Shown here: piece by piece, positions 53,466-62,425 of the stretch
How positions within the stretch are numbered: the stretch's first letter is position 1
How the letters are laid out: every line of letters begins with the position of its first letter
From: JAIWNK01 sp964453115
GTDB taxonomy: Bacteria; Chloroflexota; Anaerolineae; Anaerolineales; Anaerolineaceae
Length of the DNA stretch: 64,000 nt
Direction: 5' to 3'
Assembly (NCBI GenBank): GCA_964453115.1
Contig: CAYVRT010000015.1
Span: 1-64,000 of the forward strand
Notes under the pieces: generated by a model
What the model was told of the DNA's origin: nothing
The model's input: only the letters and a program-made list of their open reading frames with translations
The model's database searches: none
Translations under genes and position numbers: made by a program

Positions 53466-53843
53466 ATGAATAACCCTCCAATCATCCTACACGTTGAAGA
53501 TAATGCCGAAAACCGTTTGCTCGTCCGGCGACTACTGCTTTCGGAAGGGTATCAAATCTACGAAGCAGAGAACGCCAAAAAGGCCTTACAAATCGTTCGG
53601 GAACACATCCCCGATTTAATTTTAATGGATATTAACATGCCCGACATGGATGGTTACTCTCTCACTTATGAAATCAAATCCCTACCCGGCCTGGAAAGCG
53701 TTCCTGTCATTGCCCTGACAGCCAATGTAATGAAGGGCGACCGTGAACGCACTCTACAAGCCGGATGTGATGGTTATATTGAAAAACCAATTGACATTGA
53801 CCGTTTCCTCGATCAGGTAGCGGCATTCTTGAAAAACGCATAA
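53466..53843 (+). CDS. Stand-alone response regulator receiver protein
   Basis: The 125-residue CheY-like domain has the acidic pair in HVEDNAEN, the phosphoacceptor Asp in LMDINMPDMDG, Thr in ALTANVM and Lys in IEKPID. It has no output domain. It is the first gene of an operon with a second receiver (10 bp later) and GAF sensors. DivK-like or kinase-linked roles are possible; its kinase is not in the window. Confidence 0.9.
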   Translation: MNNPPIILHVEDNAENRLLVRRLLLSEGYQIYEAENAKKALQIVREHIPDLILMDINMPDMDGYSLTYEIKSLPGLESVPVIALTANVMKGDRERTLQAGCDGYIEKPIDIDRFLDQVAAFLKNA

Positions 53844-53853
53844 GGATACCAGC

Positions 53854-54276
53854 ATGGACAATGACCAACTCCAAGGATCAGCCAAAGACATCACTGTTCT
53901 GGTTGTTGAAGACAATGTATCGAACTTTGTCCTGATTGCCCGTATGTTGGGCTTCCTGGGCATTCATTGTGAATGGAAAACCTCCGGCTACGAAGTCGTT
54001 GAATTCGCGGATACACTTCCCCGCATAGACCTGGTCTTGATGGATATCCGACTACCCTACGAGGATGGATATGGCGCCATGCGCAAGCTACGCAACGCCC
54101 CTCGTCTCAAAGATGTCCCGATTATTGCTGTAACAGCAGAAGCCAGCATTGAGCAAATGAACAAAGCCCGACAGGCCGGCTTTAATGGCTTCCTTGCCAA
54201 ACCGCTTGACCCCGACCGCTTCCCCGATCAAATTCAGCGCATCCTGTCCGGCGAACCTGTATGGGAAGTTGAATAA
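53854..54276 (+). CDS. Second stand-alone response regulator receiver protein
   Basis: The 140-residue receiver has an N-terminal extension, VVEDNVSNF, the Asp in LMDIRLPYEDG, the Thr in AVTAEAS and the Lys in LAKPLDPD. It lacks an output domain and is only distantly similar to the preceding receiver, so the pair could be two steps of a relay or two outputs. It lies 9 bp upstream of the large GAF sensor. Confidence 0.9.
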   Translation: MDNDQLQGSAKDITVLVVEDNVSNFVLIARMLGFLGIHCEWKTSGYEVVEFADTLPRIDLVLMDIRLPYEDGYGAMRKLRNAPRLKDVPIIAVTAEASIEQMNKARQAGFNGFLAKPLDPDRFPDQIQRILSGEPVWEVE

Positions 54277-54285
54277 GGAGTTTCC

Positions 54286-57200
54286 ATGCCCCCCAAGCGA
54301 GCCACCCCAGCGAAATCTCAGCCCAAACAGTCCCGCTTTCGTCAAAGCCTTGCCCGAAGAACAGTTTTCCAGGTCCTCTTGCTCGCTCTGTTGCCTGTCA
54401 TCGCTGTTAGCACAGCCATCCTGATCCTCAGCCGCCAGCTCCTCACCGATCAATTATCTTCCCAATTCAACACCGTCCATCAAAATTATTCCAACCAGCT
54501 TGTCAATCTTGTCAATTCGCGCCAAAGCACCCTCGACAAGCTCAAGCAAGATCCACAATTCTCAGAAGCAGCGAACGTCATCCTCAACCCCGGCTCTACC
54601 GAAAGTCAGCTATCCCTGGCACGCTGGCAAATTTTGGCCGTTGTTGCCAATGTCAACTTCTCACCCGGTGCCGAAGCCAGTTTCGATCAAATCATCATTG
54701 CCGACCCACTGGGCAATGTTGTCTTTAGCACCCAACCCGATTGGCTGGCAAATAACTATTCCTCCAGCCCCACGTTCCAGCGCCTGCTCGGCACCAACGA
54801 ATCCAACCTCCTCTACAACCTCCCACCCCTCTATCTTGATCAAACCGTTTTGGTTAGCAGCCGCGTTTTCATCTCGGAAGAGGTAGATGGCATCGTAACC
54901 ATCATGGGTTTCAGCATTAACAACCTGCCGCGCGACCTGTTAGCCAATATCAAAACTTACTTTCCTACCGGCACTGGGTACATCTACACCAGCAATCAAC
55001 AAATTCTGCGCTACTCTGCTGAAGTCAACCGCATTGTTCCCATCACACTCGATGAAAATCAACAAACTCGTTGGGTCTCTCGCATCTCCAGCGCTGGACA
55101 AACCCAAATTCTCGACAGCCTGTCTTTCGATGAACAGCCAATCCTCAGTTATGCCGCCCCTCTTCCTGGCACCAAATCTAGCTTAATCATTGAAGTTCCA
55201 CGCGACTTCTTCCTCAATCAATTCCAATACATCATCAACATTTCCCTCATTCTTCTTGGTGTTGCTCTGGTACTTGTTGGCGGCCTTGTGTACCTGGGCA
55301 TCAATCGCATCGTTCGCCCACTCGTCAAACTTGCTGGAGTTGCTCAATCCTTCACCAGTGGGGATTGGGCGCAGCGCGCCGAGGTGGTACGAAATGACGA
55401 AATTGGCCTCCTCGCCCATTCCTTCAACGCCATGGTAGATCAACTAACCGATTTCTACCAATCCCTCGAAGCAAAAGTAGAAGAGCGCACCCGACAGTTA
55501 CGCACCGCTTCTGAAGTTGCCCAACTCGCCATTCAATCAGCCCAGCGCCAGGAAATTGTGCAACGCACCGCTGATTTGATCACCGAACGCTTTGGCTTTG
55601 AATATGCCGCCATCTTGCTGGTGGATGACACCAATAGTTACGCATCCATCGAAGGTCTCAGCGGCGGCGATGCTGAAACCCGCAACATCTACCAGCAGCG
55701 TTTCCCGCTCAACACGCACCGCCAATTATCTGAAGTCATATCGCTCAATCAGCCACGCATCAATCAGCGCATTGATCGGGAAGACCCCATCTTCCAGGAC
55801 ACCCTGATTATGCTCAGCTCCGAGTCCCAGGTCATTGTCCCTATCTCCATCGGCGCAGAAGTAATCGGCCTCCTCGACGTACAAAGCGTCCACCCCAACA
55901 CCTTCGACTCAGAAAACTTACCCGTCTTCCAAACCCTTGCCAGCCAGCTTGCCATTGGTCTGCGCAACATCTTCCTGGTTGAAGCAGCTCAAATCAACCT
56001 CGAAGAAACCAACCTGCTCTACCGCGCCAGCCGTCAAATTGCACAAGCCAACAACGAAACAGAAGTGCTCCAACACCTGGAAGAGGCCATCGGTCAAACC
56101 AATTACGTTAGCATGATTTTAAACGTAGAAGACGATCATCTCATCCTCGCCAAATTACACGACCCGCGCGGTGGAAGGCTGGACGCTAACCTGCGCGGCA
56201 TTTCGCTCCCCATGCAGCGCGGCCTGGAACGCCTGGCCGAAAACCACGTCCTCATTCAAGAGAACCTCCTCTCACCATCCGAATTCGCCAGCCTGATGAA
56301 TTTTCTCGTACGCCGAGAATGCCGCTCCGCAGCGCTTGTACCCATCCTCGTCGAGGGCGTCCCAACTCAAGTCATTGCCCTGGGAGCGCGGGATACAGGG
56401 GCCTTCACCCCCAGTTCGTTGCAACCCTTCTCAAGCCTTGCAGAAGTGATTGGTAACTCGCTCAGTCGCTTCAAGCTCATCCAAATGCTGCGTCAACGCC
56501 TCAGCGAGCTTGAAATTCTGGCCTCAATGAGCGAAACGATCTCAACCGAGACAGATCCCATCACCCTCTTTCGCTCCCTCCATAAGCTCTTTGGCGATTC
56601 GCTCGGCAGCGATTTAACCTTTGCCATCACACTCTACGATGCAATTGCCAACACAATTGAAGTCCCCTACATGTACGAAGGCAGCGAAATTACCAATGTT
56701 GCGGCCTTTCCATTAGGCGAGGGCCTCACTTCCTACCTCATCCGCACCAAAAAGCCCCTCCTCATCGCCCGCAACACAGAACAAGTCACCAGACAACTAG
56801 GCGCAAAAACGATTGGCAAACCTGCTCGCTCCTGGATGGGTGCACCACTCATGGTAGGCGGTGAAGTAATTGGTGCTGTCATCCTACAGGATACCGAACG
56901 CGAAGAGCGCTTCAACGATCAAGATCTCAAACTCCTCTCCACTGTTGCTCCTTCAATTGCCACAGCTGTTCGCAACGCCCAATTGTTGACCAAAATGCAA
57001 CAAAGCATTCAAGCCTTTGAGCAAGAACACCTCTTGCTGCAAAATCTGCTACAAAACATCCCTGAACAGGTTTTCTTCAAGAACAGCCAGGGCCGTTACA
57101 TGCGGGTTAGCAATTCATATGCTACTCAATACCCCAACATTTCATCAGCTGACGACTTAATTGGACACACCGACCTGGAATTGCAAGGCGAACAAGCATC

Positions 57201-58575
57201 AATCTCCTATCGCGATGAGCAAACCATCATCTTTAACGGCGAACCGGAAATTGGCAAACTAATCGAAACAACCGATCCAGATGGCAACCAGCGCTGGTAC
57301 ATTCATTCTCGCCTGCCCATGCAAGATGCTCAAGGCAATCCAATGGGCCTCATGGGCATCATCCAAGATGTAAGCGAACTGAAAGCATCTGAACAGCTGT
57401 CTCAACGACGAGCCGAGCGTGTCAACACCGCAGCCGAAATTGCCCGCGACACAGCCGGCACCCTGGATGCAGAAGAACTGTTACGACGTGCTGTCTATGT
57501 CATTCGCGACCGGTTTGGCTTCTATCATGCAGGCATCTTCCTCATCGAACGCGGCAGCGAAACAGCCGTTCTCCGTGAAGCCACCGGCGAGGCCGGGGAG
57601 AAGATGAAAGCCGCTAGCCATCAATTAGCCATCGGTTCCGTTTCCCTGGTTGGACGTTGTGCTGCCGCCCACAAACCCATGCTCAGCAATGACGTTCGCA
57701 AAGAACTAAATTACTTCCCTAACCCCATGCTCCCCAACACTCGCGCCGAACTTGCCATCCCGCTCATTGCTGGTGATGAATTGCTGGGCGTTTTGGATGT
57801 CCAAAGTACACAAACTGGCGCTTTCAAAGAGGAAGATATTAACACACTCCAGGCTGTTGCAGATCAGCTAGCCACCGCATTGCTCAACAGCCGCCTGTTT
57901 GGCAAAACACAAGAAAACATCAACAAACACCGCATCCTGCACCAAATTACCGCTGCTGCTGCAGCAGCAGGCGATATTGATTCAGCCCTGGCAGCAACGG
58001 TTCAAAGCCTGCGATCCTCAATGGAAGGCAACCGAGTAGCAATCTTCTTCCCAGATGCTCAATCCATGTTGAGCATTCGCGCCTCCGCTGGTTATGAAGA
58101 AAAAGCGCTTGAAACCACTTGGGTCAAATCTGGCGAAGGCATCGTTGGCACCGTAGCTCAAACCCGGCAGCCCATCCGAGTCAATGACACCCGCACCGAC
58201 TCACGTTATATAGAAGGCGATTCCGATACCCGCTCCGAGCTGGCTGTTCCAATCCTCTTCAAAGACGAACTACTTGGCGTGCTAAACATTGAAAGCCCCC
58301 ACCTGATGGCCTACGACGAAAACGACCAGGAAATTCTTGCCACGCTTGGTAACAACCTTGGCTCCATCATTGCCAATGCCAACCTGGTTGCCAGAGTACG
58401 CAAACAAGTTGAGCGACAACGTCAGCTATACGAAATCACTGGACGAATCCGACGCTCAAACGATCTTGAAACCATCCTGCAAACCTCTGTCAACGAAATC
58501 GGCCAGGCTGTTCGCGCTCAAAACGTTGTGGTACGCATCCACCCGCCCGAACGCAATTCTCAGGAGGAAGCATGA
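54286..58575 (+). CDS. Large membrane sensor with HAMP, five GAF domains and one PAS, no output domain
   Basis: The 1429-residue protein has a membrane helix (about 28-48), an extracytoplasmic Cache-like domain (to about 305), a second helix (about 314-338), HAMP (about 340-390), a short coiled coil, then GAF domains at about 430-565, 575-735, 745-905, 1050-1205 and 1215-1375, with PAS at about 930-1040 (NIPEQVFFKNSQG). It ends with about 45 residues (LETILQTSVNEIGQAVRAQNVVVRI...) resembling the first half of another GAF. There is no histidine-kinase, GGDEF, EAL or phosphatase domain. The next gene overlaps its stop (ATGA), so output may come from partners. Confidence 0.85.
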   Translation: MPPKRATPAKSQPKQSRFRQSLARRTVFQVLLLALLPVIAVSTAILILSRQLLTDQLSSQFNTVHQNYSNQLVNLVNSRQSTLDKLKQDPQFSEAANVILNPGSTESQLSLARWQILAVVANVNFSPGAEASFDQIIIADPLGNVVFSTQPDWLANNYSSSPTFQRLLGTNESNLLYNLPPLYLDQTVLVSSRVFISEEVDGIVTIMGFSINNLPRDLLANIKTYFPTGTGYIYTSNQQILRYSAEVNRIVPITLDENQQTRWVSRISSAGQTQILDSLSFDEQPILSYAAPLPGTKSSLIIEVPRDFFLNQFQYIINISLILLGVALVLVGGLVYLGINRIVRPLVKLAGVAQSFTSGDWAQRAEVVRNDEIGLLAHSFNAMVDQLTDFYQSLEAKVEERTRQLRTASEVAQLAIQSAQRQEIVQRTADLITERFGFEYAAILLVDDTNSYASIEGLSGGDAETRNIYQQRFPLNTHRQLSEVISLNQPRINQRIDREDPIFQDTLIMLSSESQVIVPISIGAEVIGLLDVQSVHPNTFDSENLPVFQTLASQLAIGLRNIFLVEAAQINLEETNLLYRASRQIAQANNETEVLQHLEEAIGQTNYVSMILNVEDDHLILAKLHDPRGGRLDANLRGISLPMQRGLERLAENHVLIQENLLSPSEFASLMNFLVRRECRSAALVPILVEGVPTQVIALGARDTGAFTPSSLQPFSSLAEVIGNSLSRFKLIQMLRQRLSELEILASMSETISTETDPITLFRSLHKLFGDSLGSDLTFAITLYDAIANTIEVPYMYEGSEITNVAAFPLGEGLTSYLIRTKKPLLIARNTEQVTRQLGAKTIGKPARSWMGAPLMVGGEVIGAVILQDTEREERFNDQDLKLLSTVAPSIATAVRNAQLLTKMQQSIQAFEQEHLLLQNLLQNIPEQVFFKNSQGRYMRVSNSYATQYPNISSADDLIGHTDLELQGEQASISYRDEQTIIFNGEPEIGKLIETTDPDGNQRWYIHSRLPMQDAQGNPMGLMGIIQDVSELKASEQLSQRRAERVNTAAEIARDTAGTLDAEELLRRAVYVIRDRFGFYHAGIFLIERGSETAVLREATGEAGEKMKAASHQLAIGSVSLVGRCAAAHKPMLSNDVRKELNYFPNPMLPNTRAELAIPLIAGDELLGVLDVQSTQTGAFKEEDINTLQAVADQLATALLNSRLFGKTQENINKHRILHQITAAAAAAGDIDSALAATVQSLRSSMEGNRVAIFFPDAQSMLSIRASAGYEEKALETTWVKSGEGIVGTVAQTRQPIRVNDTRTDSRYIEGDSDTRSELAVPILFKDELLGVLNIESPHLMAYDENDQEILATLGNNLGSIIANANLVARVRKQVERQRQLYEITGRIRRSNDLETILQTSVNEIGQAVRAQNVVVRIHPPERNSQEEA

Positions 58576-60665
58576 ACCGCCCCACCGGAAGGCTGCAAAC
58601 CCGTCTCATCATTCTAACGCTCACCATCACACTGCCGCTCTTTCTCATCACACTTCTCATCTCCAACTACACCGCCGGCCAAACCCTGACCAGGCTAGCC
58701 GATGATTCCCTGCGTTCCACCAATCAAAACCTGTCTCTCAATCTAACCTCATGGTTTGAACTCAATAAAGGATCACTGATCCAAATGTCGCTCTCGCGCG
58801 ATATCGAATCCATGGACCCGCTTCGCCAAAAACCAATTCTGCAAGCCCTCACAATCTCCAATCCCAACATTTACCTAGCAAGCACCACCAACACAGCAGG
58901 CATGAATGTCACACGTAGCGATCAAGATGGATTAATTGATTACAGTGATCGAGAATGGTTTCAAAAAGCAATTGGCGGGCAAGAAATTGCTACACAGACC
59001 CTCATTGGACGAACAAGCCGCAAACCCGCGCTCGTTGTCTCTGCGCCCATTCGCAATGATGAAAATCAGATCATTGGCGTTGCCATGTTTGCCACCACGC
59101 TCGACGCATTAAGTCGCCAAGTCAACCTCAACCGCATTGGCGAAACTGGCTATGCATACATTATTGACGACAAAGATCAAATTGTTGTTCACCCCGACCC
59201 CGAAGTCACCTCCGAATTACGAAAAATCAGCGACTACCCACCTGTCCAGGCCCTGCGCTCGGGTGTCACTGGCATATATACCTTCACAGACGAAAATGGC
59301 ATCAAATGGCGCTCATACATCAGCAAAGAGTCCAATGAATGGGGAGTTATCGTCCAGGCACAAAACGCAGAAATCCTCGCACCTGTTTACCGTACCCGCA
59401 CCAACTTAATCATCATGAGTATTTTGAGCATCATCCTGCTCTCCATTTTTACCACCCTGGTCGCTCGCCGCATCATCGGCCCCATCAACGCGTTAACCGA
59501 AACAGCCATTGCCATTTCCGGCGGTGACCTTAACCGCATTGCCCCCGTGCAAAGCAATGATGAAATTGGTGTGCTTGGTTCCACCTTTAATGAGATGACC
59601 AGCAAACTACGCCGTTCGCTTGAAGAATTGCAATACGGCATTCAGCAACGCACATCCCAACTCGAACACGCATTACGCCAACTCCGCACAGCTGCTGAAA
59701 TCTCCACTTCCATTGTATCGCTGCGCGACCCCCAAACCCTGTTGCAAAACGTCGTTGATTTGGTGCGTGAACGCTTTGATCTATATTATGTTGGCCTCTT
59801 CATCAGTGATGAACGTGACGAATATGCCTTGCTACGTGCTGGCACAGGCGAAGCAGGCGAAAAAATGATCTCGGAAGGCCACCGACTGCTCATTGGCGGC
59901 TCTTCGATGATTGGTTGGTGCATTGCTCGAAGAGAAGCACGTATCTCTCAAGAAGTTGTCTCTGAATCAGTGCGCTTCAAAAACCCCAACCTTCCTCTAA
60001 CCCGTTCCGAAATGGCCTTGCCAATTGTCGGGCGTAATAAGGTGCTTGGCGCCCTCTCCATTCAGTCCAGCGAGCCCAATGCCTTTACACAGGATGACAT
60101 CCTCGTCCTGCAAGGAATTGCAGACAACCTTGCAACCGCACTGGAAAATTCCGAACTACAGGTACAAGCCCGACAAGCCATTGATGAAATCCGCATCCTC
60201 AACCGATCCTACGTGCAAACCGTCTGGGAAACGGCCATTCAGCAACACGGCCAATTGGAAGCACAATACCACCCGGCTCGCGCCAAACGGAAAAAGCATC
60301 TATCCAAATCAGTGACTATTCCCCTTATCGTGCGCGATAACCCCATTGGCGAAATCGAAGTCGAAATCCCCGGCGAAGAAATCTCAGAAGAAGATGCCGA
60401 ATTCATTAACGCACTGGCTGTGCAAACCGCTCTTGCCGTCGAAAACGCTCGCCTGCTGGAAGAGACCCAACGCAACGCCCAACAAGAGCAGCAACTCAAT
60501 GAAATGACAGCGCTCTTCTCGCGCGCAGTCTCCGTTGAAGAAATCCTCAAAACTGCCATTAGCGAAATTGGCAGAATTCCTGGTATCTCAGAAATCTCCA
60601 TTCGCCTGGCCGAAACAGAATCATCCAACCACAATGGTCACAACCCCGAGGAGACCCTGGCATGA
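58572..60665 (+). CDS. Membrane sensor with double-Cache-like domain, HAMP and GAF domains, no output domain
   Basis: The 697-residue protein has TM1 (about 10-32), a dCache-like sensory domain with the SDREWFQKAIGGQ motif typical of Cache receptors, TM2 (about 278-300), HAMP (about 300-352), a GAF close to one in each neighbour (RFDLYYVGLFISDERDEYALLRAGTGEAGEKM), a shorter GAF-like part (about 545-640) and the same C-terminal half-GAF motif (VEEILKTAISEIG...SEISIRL). No transmitter is present. It overlaps both neighbours by ATGA. Confidence 0.85.
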   Translation: MNRPTGRLQTRLIILTLTITLPLFLITLLISNYTAGQTLTRLADDSLRSTNQNLSLNLTSWFELNKGSLIQMSLSRDIESMDPLRQKPILQALTISNPNIYLASTTNTAGMNVTRSDQDGLIDYSDREWFQKAIGGQEIATQTLIGRTSRKPALVVSAPIRNDENQIIGVAMFATTLDALSRQVNLNRIGETGYAYIIDDKDQIVVHPDPEVTSELRKISDYPPVQALRSGVTGIYTFTDENGIKWRSYISKESNEWGVIVQAQNAEILAPVYRTRTNLIIMSILSIILLSIFTTLVARRIIGPINALTETAIAISGGDLNRIAPVQSNDEIGVLGSTFNEMTSKLRRSLEELQYGIQQRTSQLEHALRQLRTAAEISTSIVSLRDPQTLLQNVVDLVRERFDLYYVGLFISDERDEYALLRAGTGEAGEKMISEGHRLLIGGSSMIGWCIARREARISQEVVSESVRFKNPNLPLTRSEMALPIVGRNKVLGALSIQSSEPNAFTQDDILVLQGIADNLATALENSELQVQARQAIDEIRILNRSYVQTVWETAIQQHGQLEAQYHPARAKRKKHLSKSVTIPLIVRDNPIGEIEVEIPGEEISEEDAEFINALAVQTALAVENARLLEETQRNAQQEQQLNEMTALFSRAVSVEEILKTAISEIGRIPGISEISIRLAETESSNHNGHNPEETLA

Positions 60666-62425
60666 AAACGCCCAACATTCCTCATTCTGCCCTTGAAGCA
60701 AGCATCCGGGATGAAAACATCATTCTGCGCGATCGCATCTTGCGCTACATCCTCATCGGAGCAGATACCGTGGGCGGGGCAGCGTTCTTGGCTGTTCTGT
60801 TCATCATCACCCGCAACAATCAATGGGTTCTGGCTGCCATCTTCTCCATCCTTTACATCTGGCTCTTGACCATCTCTTTTGCGCGCAGCCTACCCTTCCA
60901 TATTCGTGCCTATAGTTTTGCAACCATCGTCTACTTACTCGGCCTGGTTAGCATGTTAGGCAGCGGCTTGACCAACGGCAATGGCGTCATGTTTCTCTTA
61001 ACCTTTGCAACACTTTCCACCGCGCTTATCTCCTTCCGCGCCGGCGTAATTGCCGGTTTGCTCAGCGTCTCAACCATTATTACCTGTGGAATTGCCACCA
61101 TCAACAAACTTCTCCCTCTCAATTTTCTTAATTTTTCTCAAGGAGCCTCCCTACTAACCTTATGGCTGATCAATGCCACCGTTATGCTGGCAATGATCAC
61201 CATGACCATTAGCACCCTATCAGTTCTCACCGCTGGCCTGCGAAAATTCCTCACCAGCCAAAAACAGCTTACCGAAGAATTGGGGCAAGAACGCCTCCTG
61301 CTCGAACACCGCGTCCAAGAACGAACCAACGAATTGGAAAAACGCGCCTCGCAACAACAAGCAGCCAGCCAAATTGCACGCACCATCTCAGGACAACCCA
61401 GCCTCGAAACACTGCTCACAGTCTCTGTCCAACAGGTTCAACAACGGTTTGGCTATTATCACTGCGGCATCTTCCTCAACGACGAACGGAAAGAATTTGC
61501 TGTTCTACGTGCAGCCACTGGTGAGGCAGGACGAAGAATGATTGAAGCAGGCCATAAATTGCGCATTGGCGAAGAAGGCATTGTTGGCAATGTTGTCAGC
61601 CGGGGCGAACCCCGAATTGCTGTTGATGTAGGTGCCGATGCCGCCCACTTCCGCAACCCTTACCTACCCGAAACCCGCTCCGAAATTGCCCTTCCGCTGC
61701 GCAGTGAAGACAGCGTTATTGGTGCACTGGATGTGCAAAGCCGACAGGAATTGGCCTTCTCAAAAGAAGATCTTGATATGCTCCAAACCATTGCCGATCA
61801 ATTGGCAGCCGCCATCGCCAGAATCCAACTGGTCGAAAATCTGCAATCCCAAATTCAAGAACTAGAAAACCGCTACGCGATTGTTAGCCGTCAAACCTGG
61901 CAAACTTTCATTCGCCAAACTCGCCGTGCAACAGCTTTCCGATTTTCCCCCGTCCTGCGCACCCTTACCCCTGGTGAAGGAGCTTCATCAGCCCAGGCAC
62001 ATCTCGCATTTCAACGCGGCAAGACCATCACAGCCATCCGCACAGAAGCTGAAACGCCCCAAACCACCGTTGCCGTCCCGATCAAATTGCGCGGTCAGGT
62101 TCTTGGTGTGCTGGATGTGCAATTCTCCACCGACGGAGTCCGGCCTGAAACACAAAAAATGATCGAAACGGTTGCAGATCGTCTGGGTGTTGCGCTCGAC
62201 AACGCCCGTCTTCTCGAAGAACTGCAAAGCCGTGCTGAGCGCGAGCACCTCGTCAGCGACATTTCAACCAAAATTCGCTCCACCAGTCAAGTGGACCAAA
62301 TTTTATACGCCACTGCGGAGCAACTTGGCCGCGCCCTTGGCGTCTCACAAGTCATCGTCCAACTTCGCAAAGAAGAATCAGTACCCACCGAAACCCAGTC
62401 ATCGGGAGAGGCGAAAAGCCAATGA
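60662..62425 (+). CDS. Polytopic membrane sensor with two GAF domains, no output domain
   Basis: The 587-residue protein has about six membrane helices (about 30-200) in place of an external domain, a coiled coil (about 205-240), a GAF at about 240-400 (RFGYYHCGIFLNDERKEFAVLRAATGEAG) closely resembling those in the two upstream proteins, a second GAF (about 410-540), and the recurring C-terminal half-GAF (VDQILYATAEQLGRALGVSQVIVQL). It is coupled by ATGA on both sides. The membrane part may sense a membrane or intracellular cue. Confidence 0.83.
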   Translation: MKTPNIPHSALEASIRDENIILRDRILRYILIGADTVGGAAFLAVLFIITRNNQWVLAAIFSILYIWLLTISFARSLPFHIRAYSFATIVYLLGLVSMLGSGLTNGNGVMFLLTFATLSTALISFRAGVIAGLLSVSTIITCGIATINKLLPLNFLNFSQGASLLTLWLINATVMLAMITMTISTLSVLTAGLRKFLTSQKQLTEELGQERLLLEHRVQERTNELEKRASQQQAASQIARTISGQPSLETLLTVSVQQVQQRFGYYHCGIFLNDERKEFAVLRAATGEAGRRMIEAGHKLRIGEEGIVGNVVSRGEPRIAVDVGADAAHFRNPYLPETRSEIALPLRSEDSVIGALDVQSRQELAFSKEDLDMLQTIADQLAAAIARIQLVENLQSQIQELENRYAIVSRQTWQTFIRQTRRATAFRFSPVLRTLTPGEGASSAQAHLAFQRGKTITAIRTEAETPQTTVAVPIKLRGQVLGVLDVQFSTDGVRPETQKMIETVADRLGVALDNARLLEELQSRAEREHLVSDISTKIRSTSQVDQILYATAEQLGRALGVSQVIVQLRKEESVPTETQSSGEAKSQ

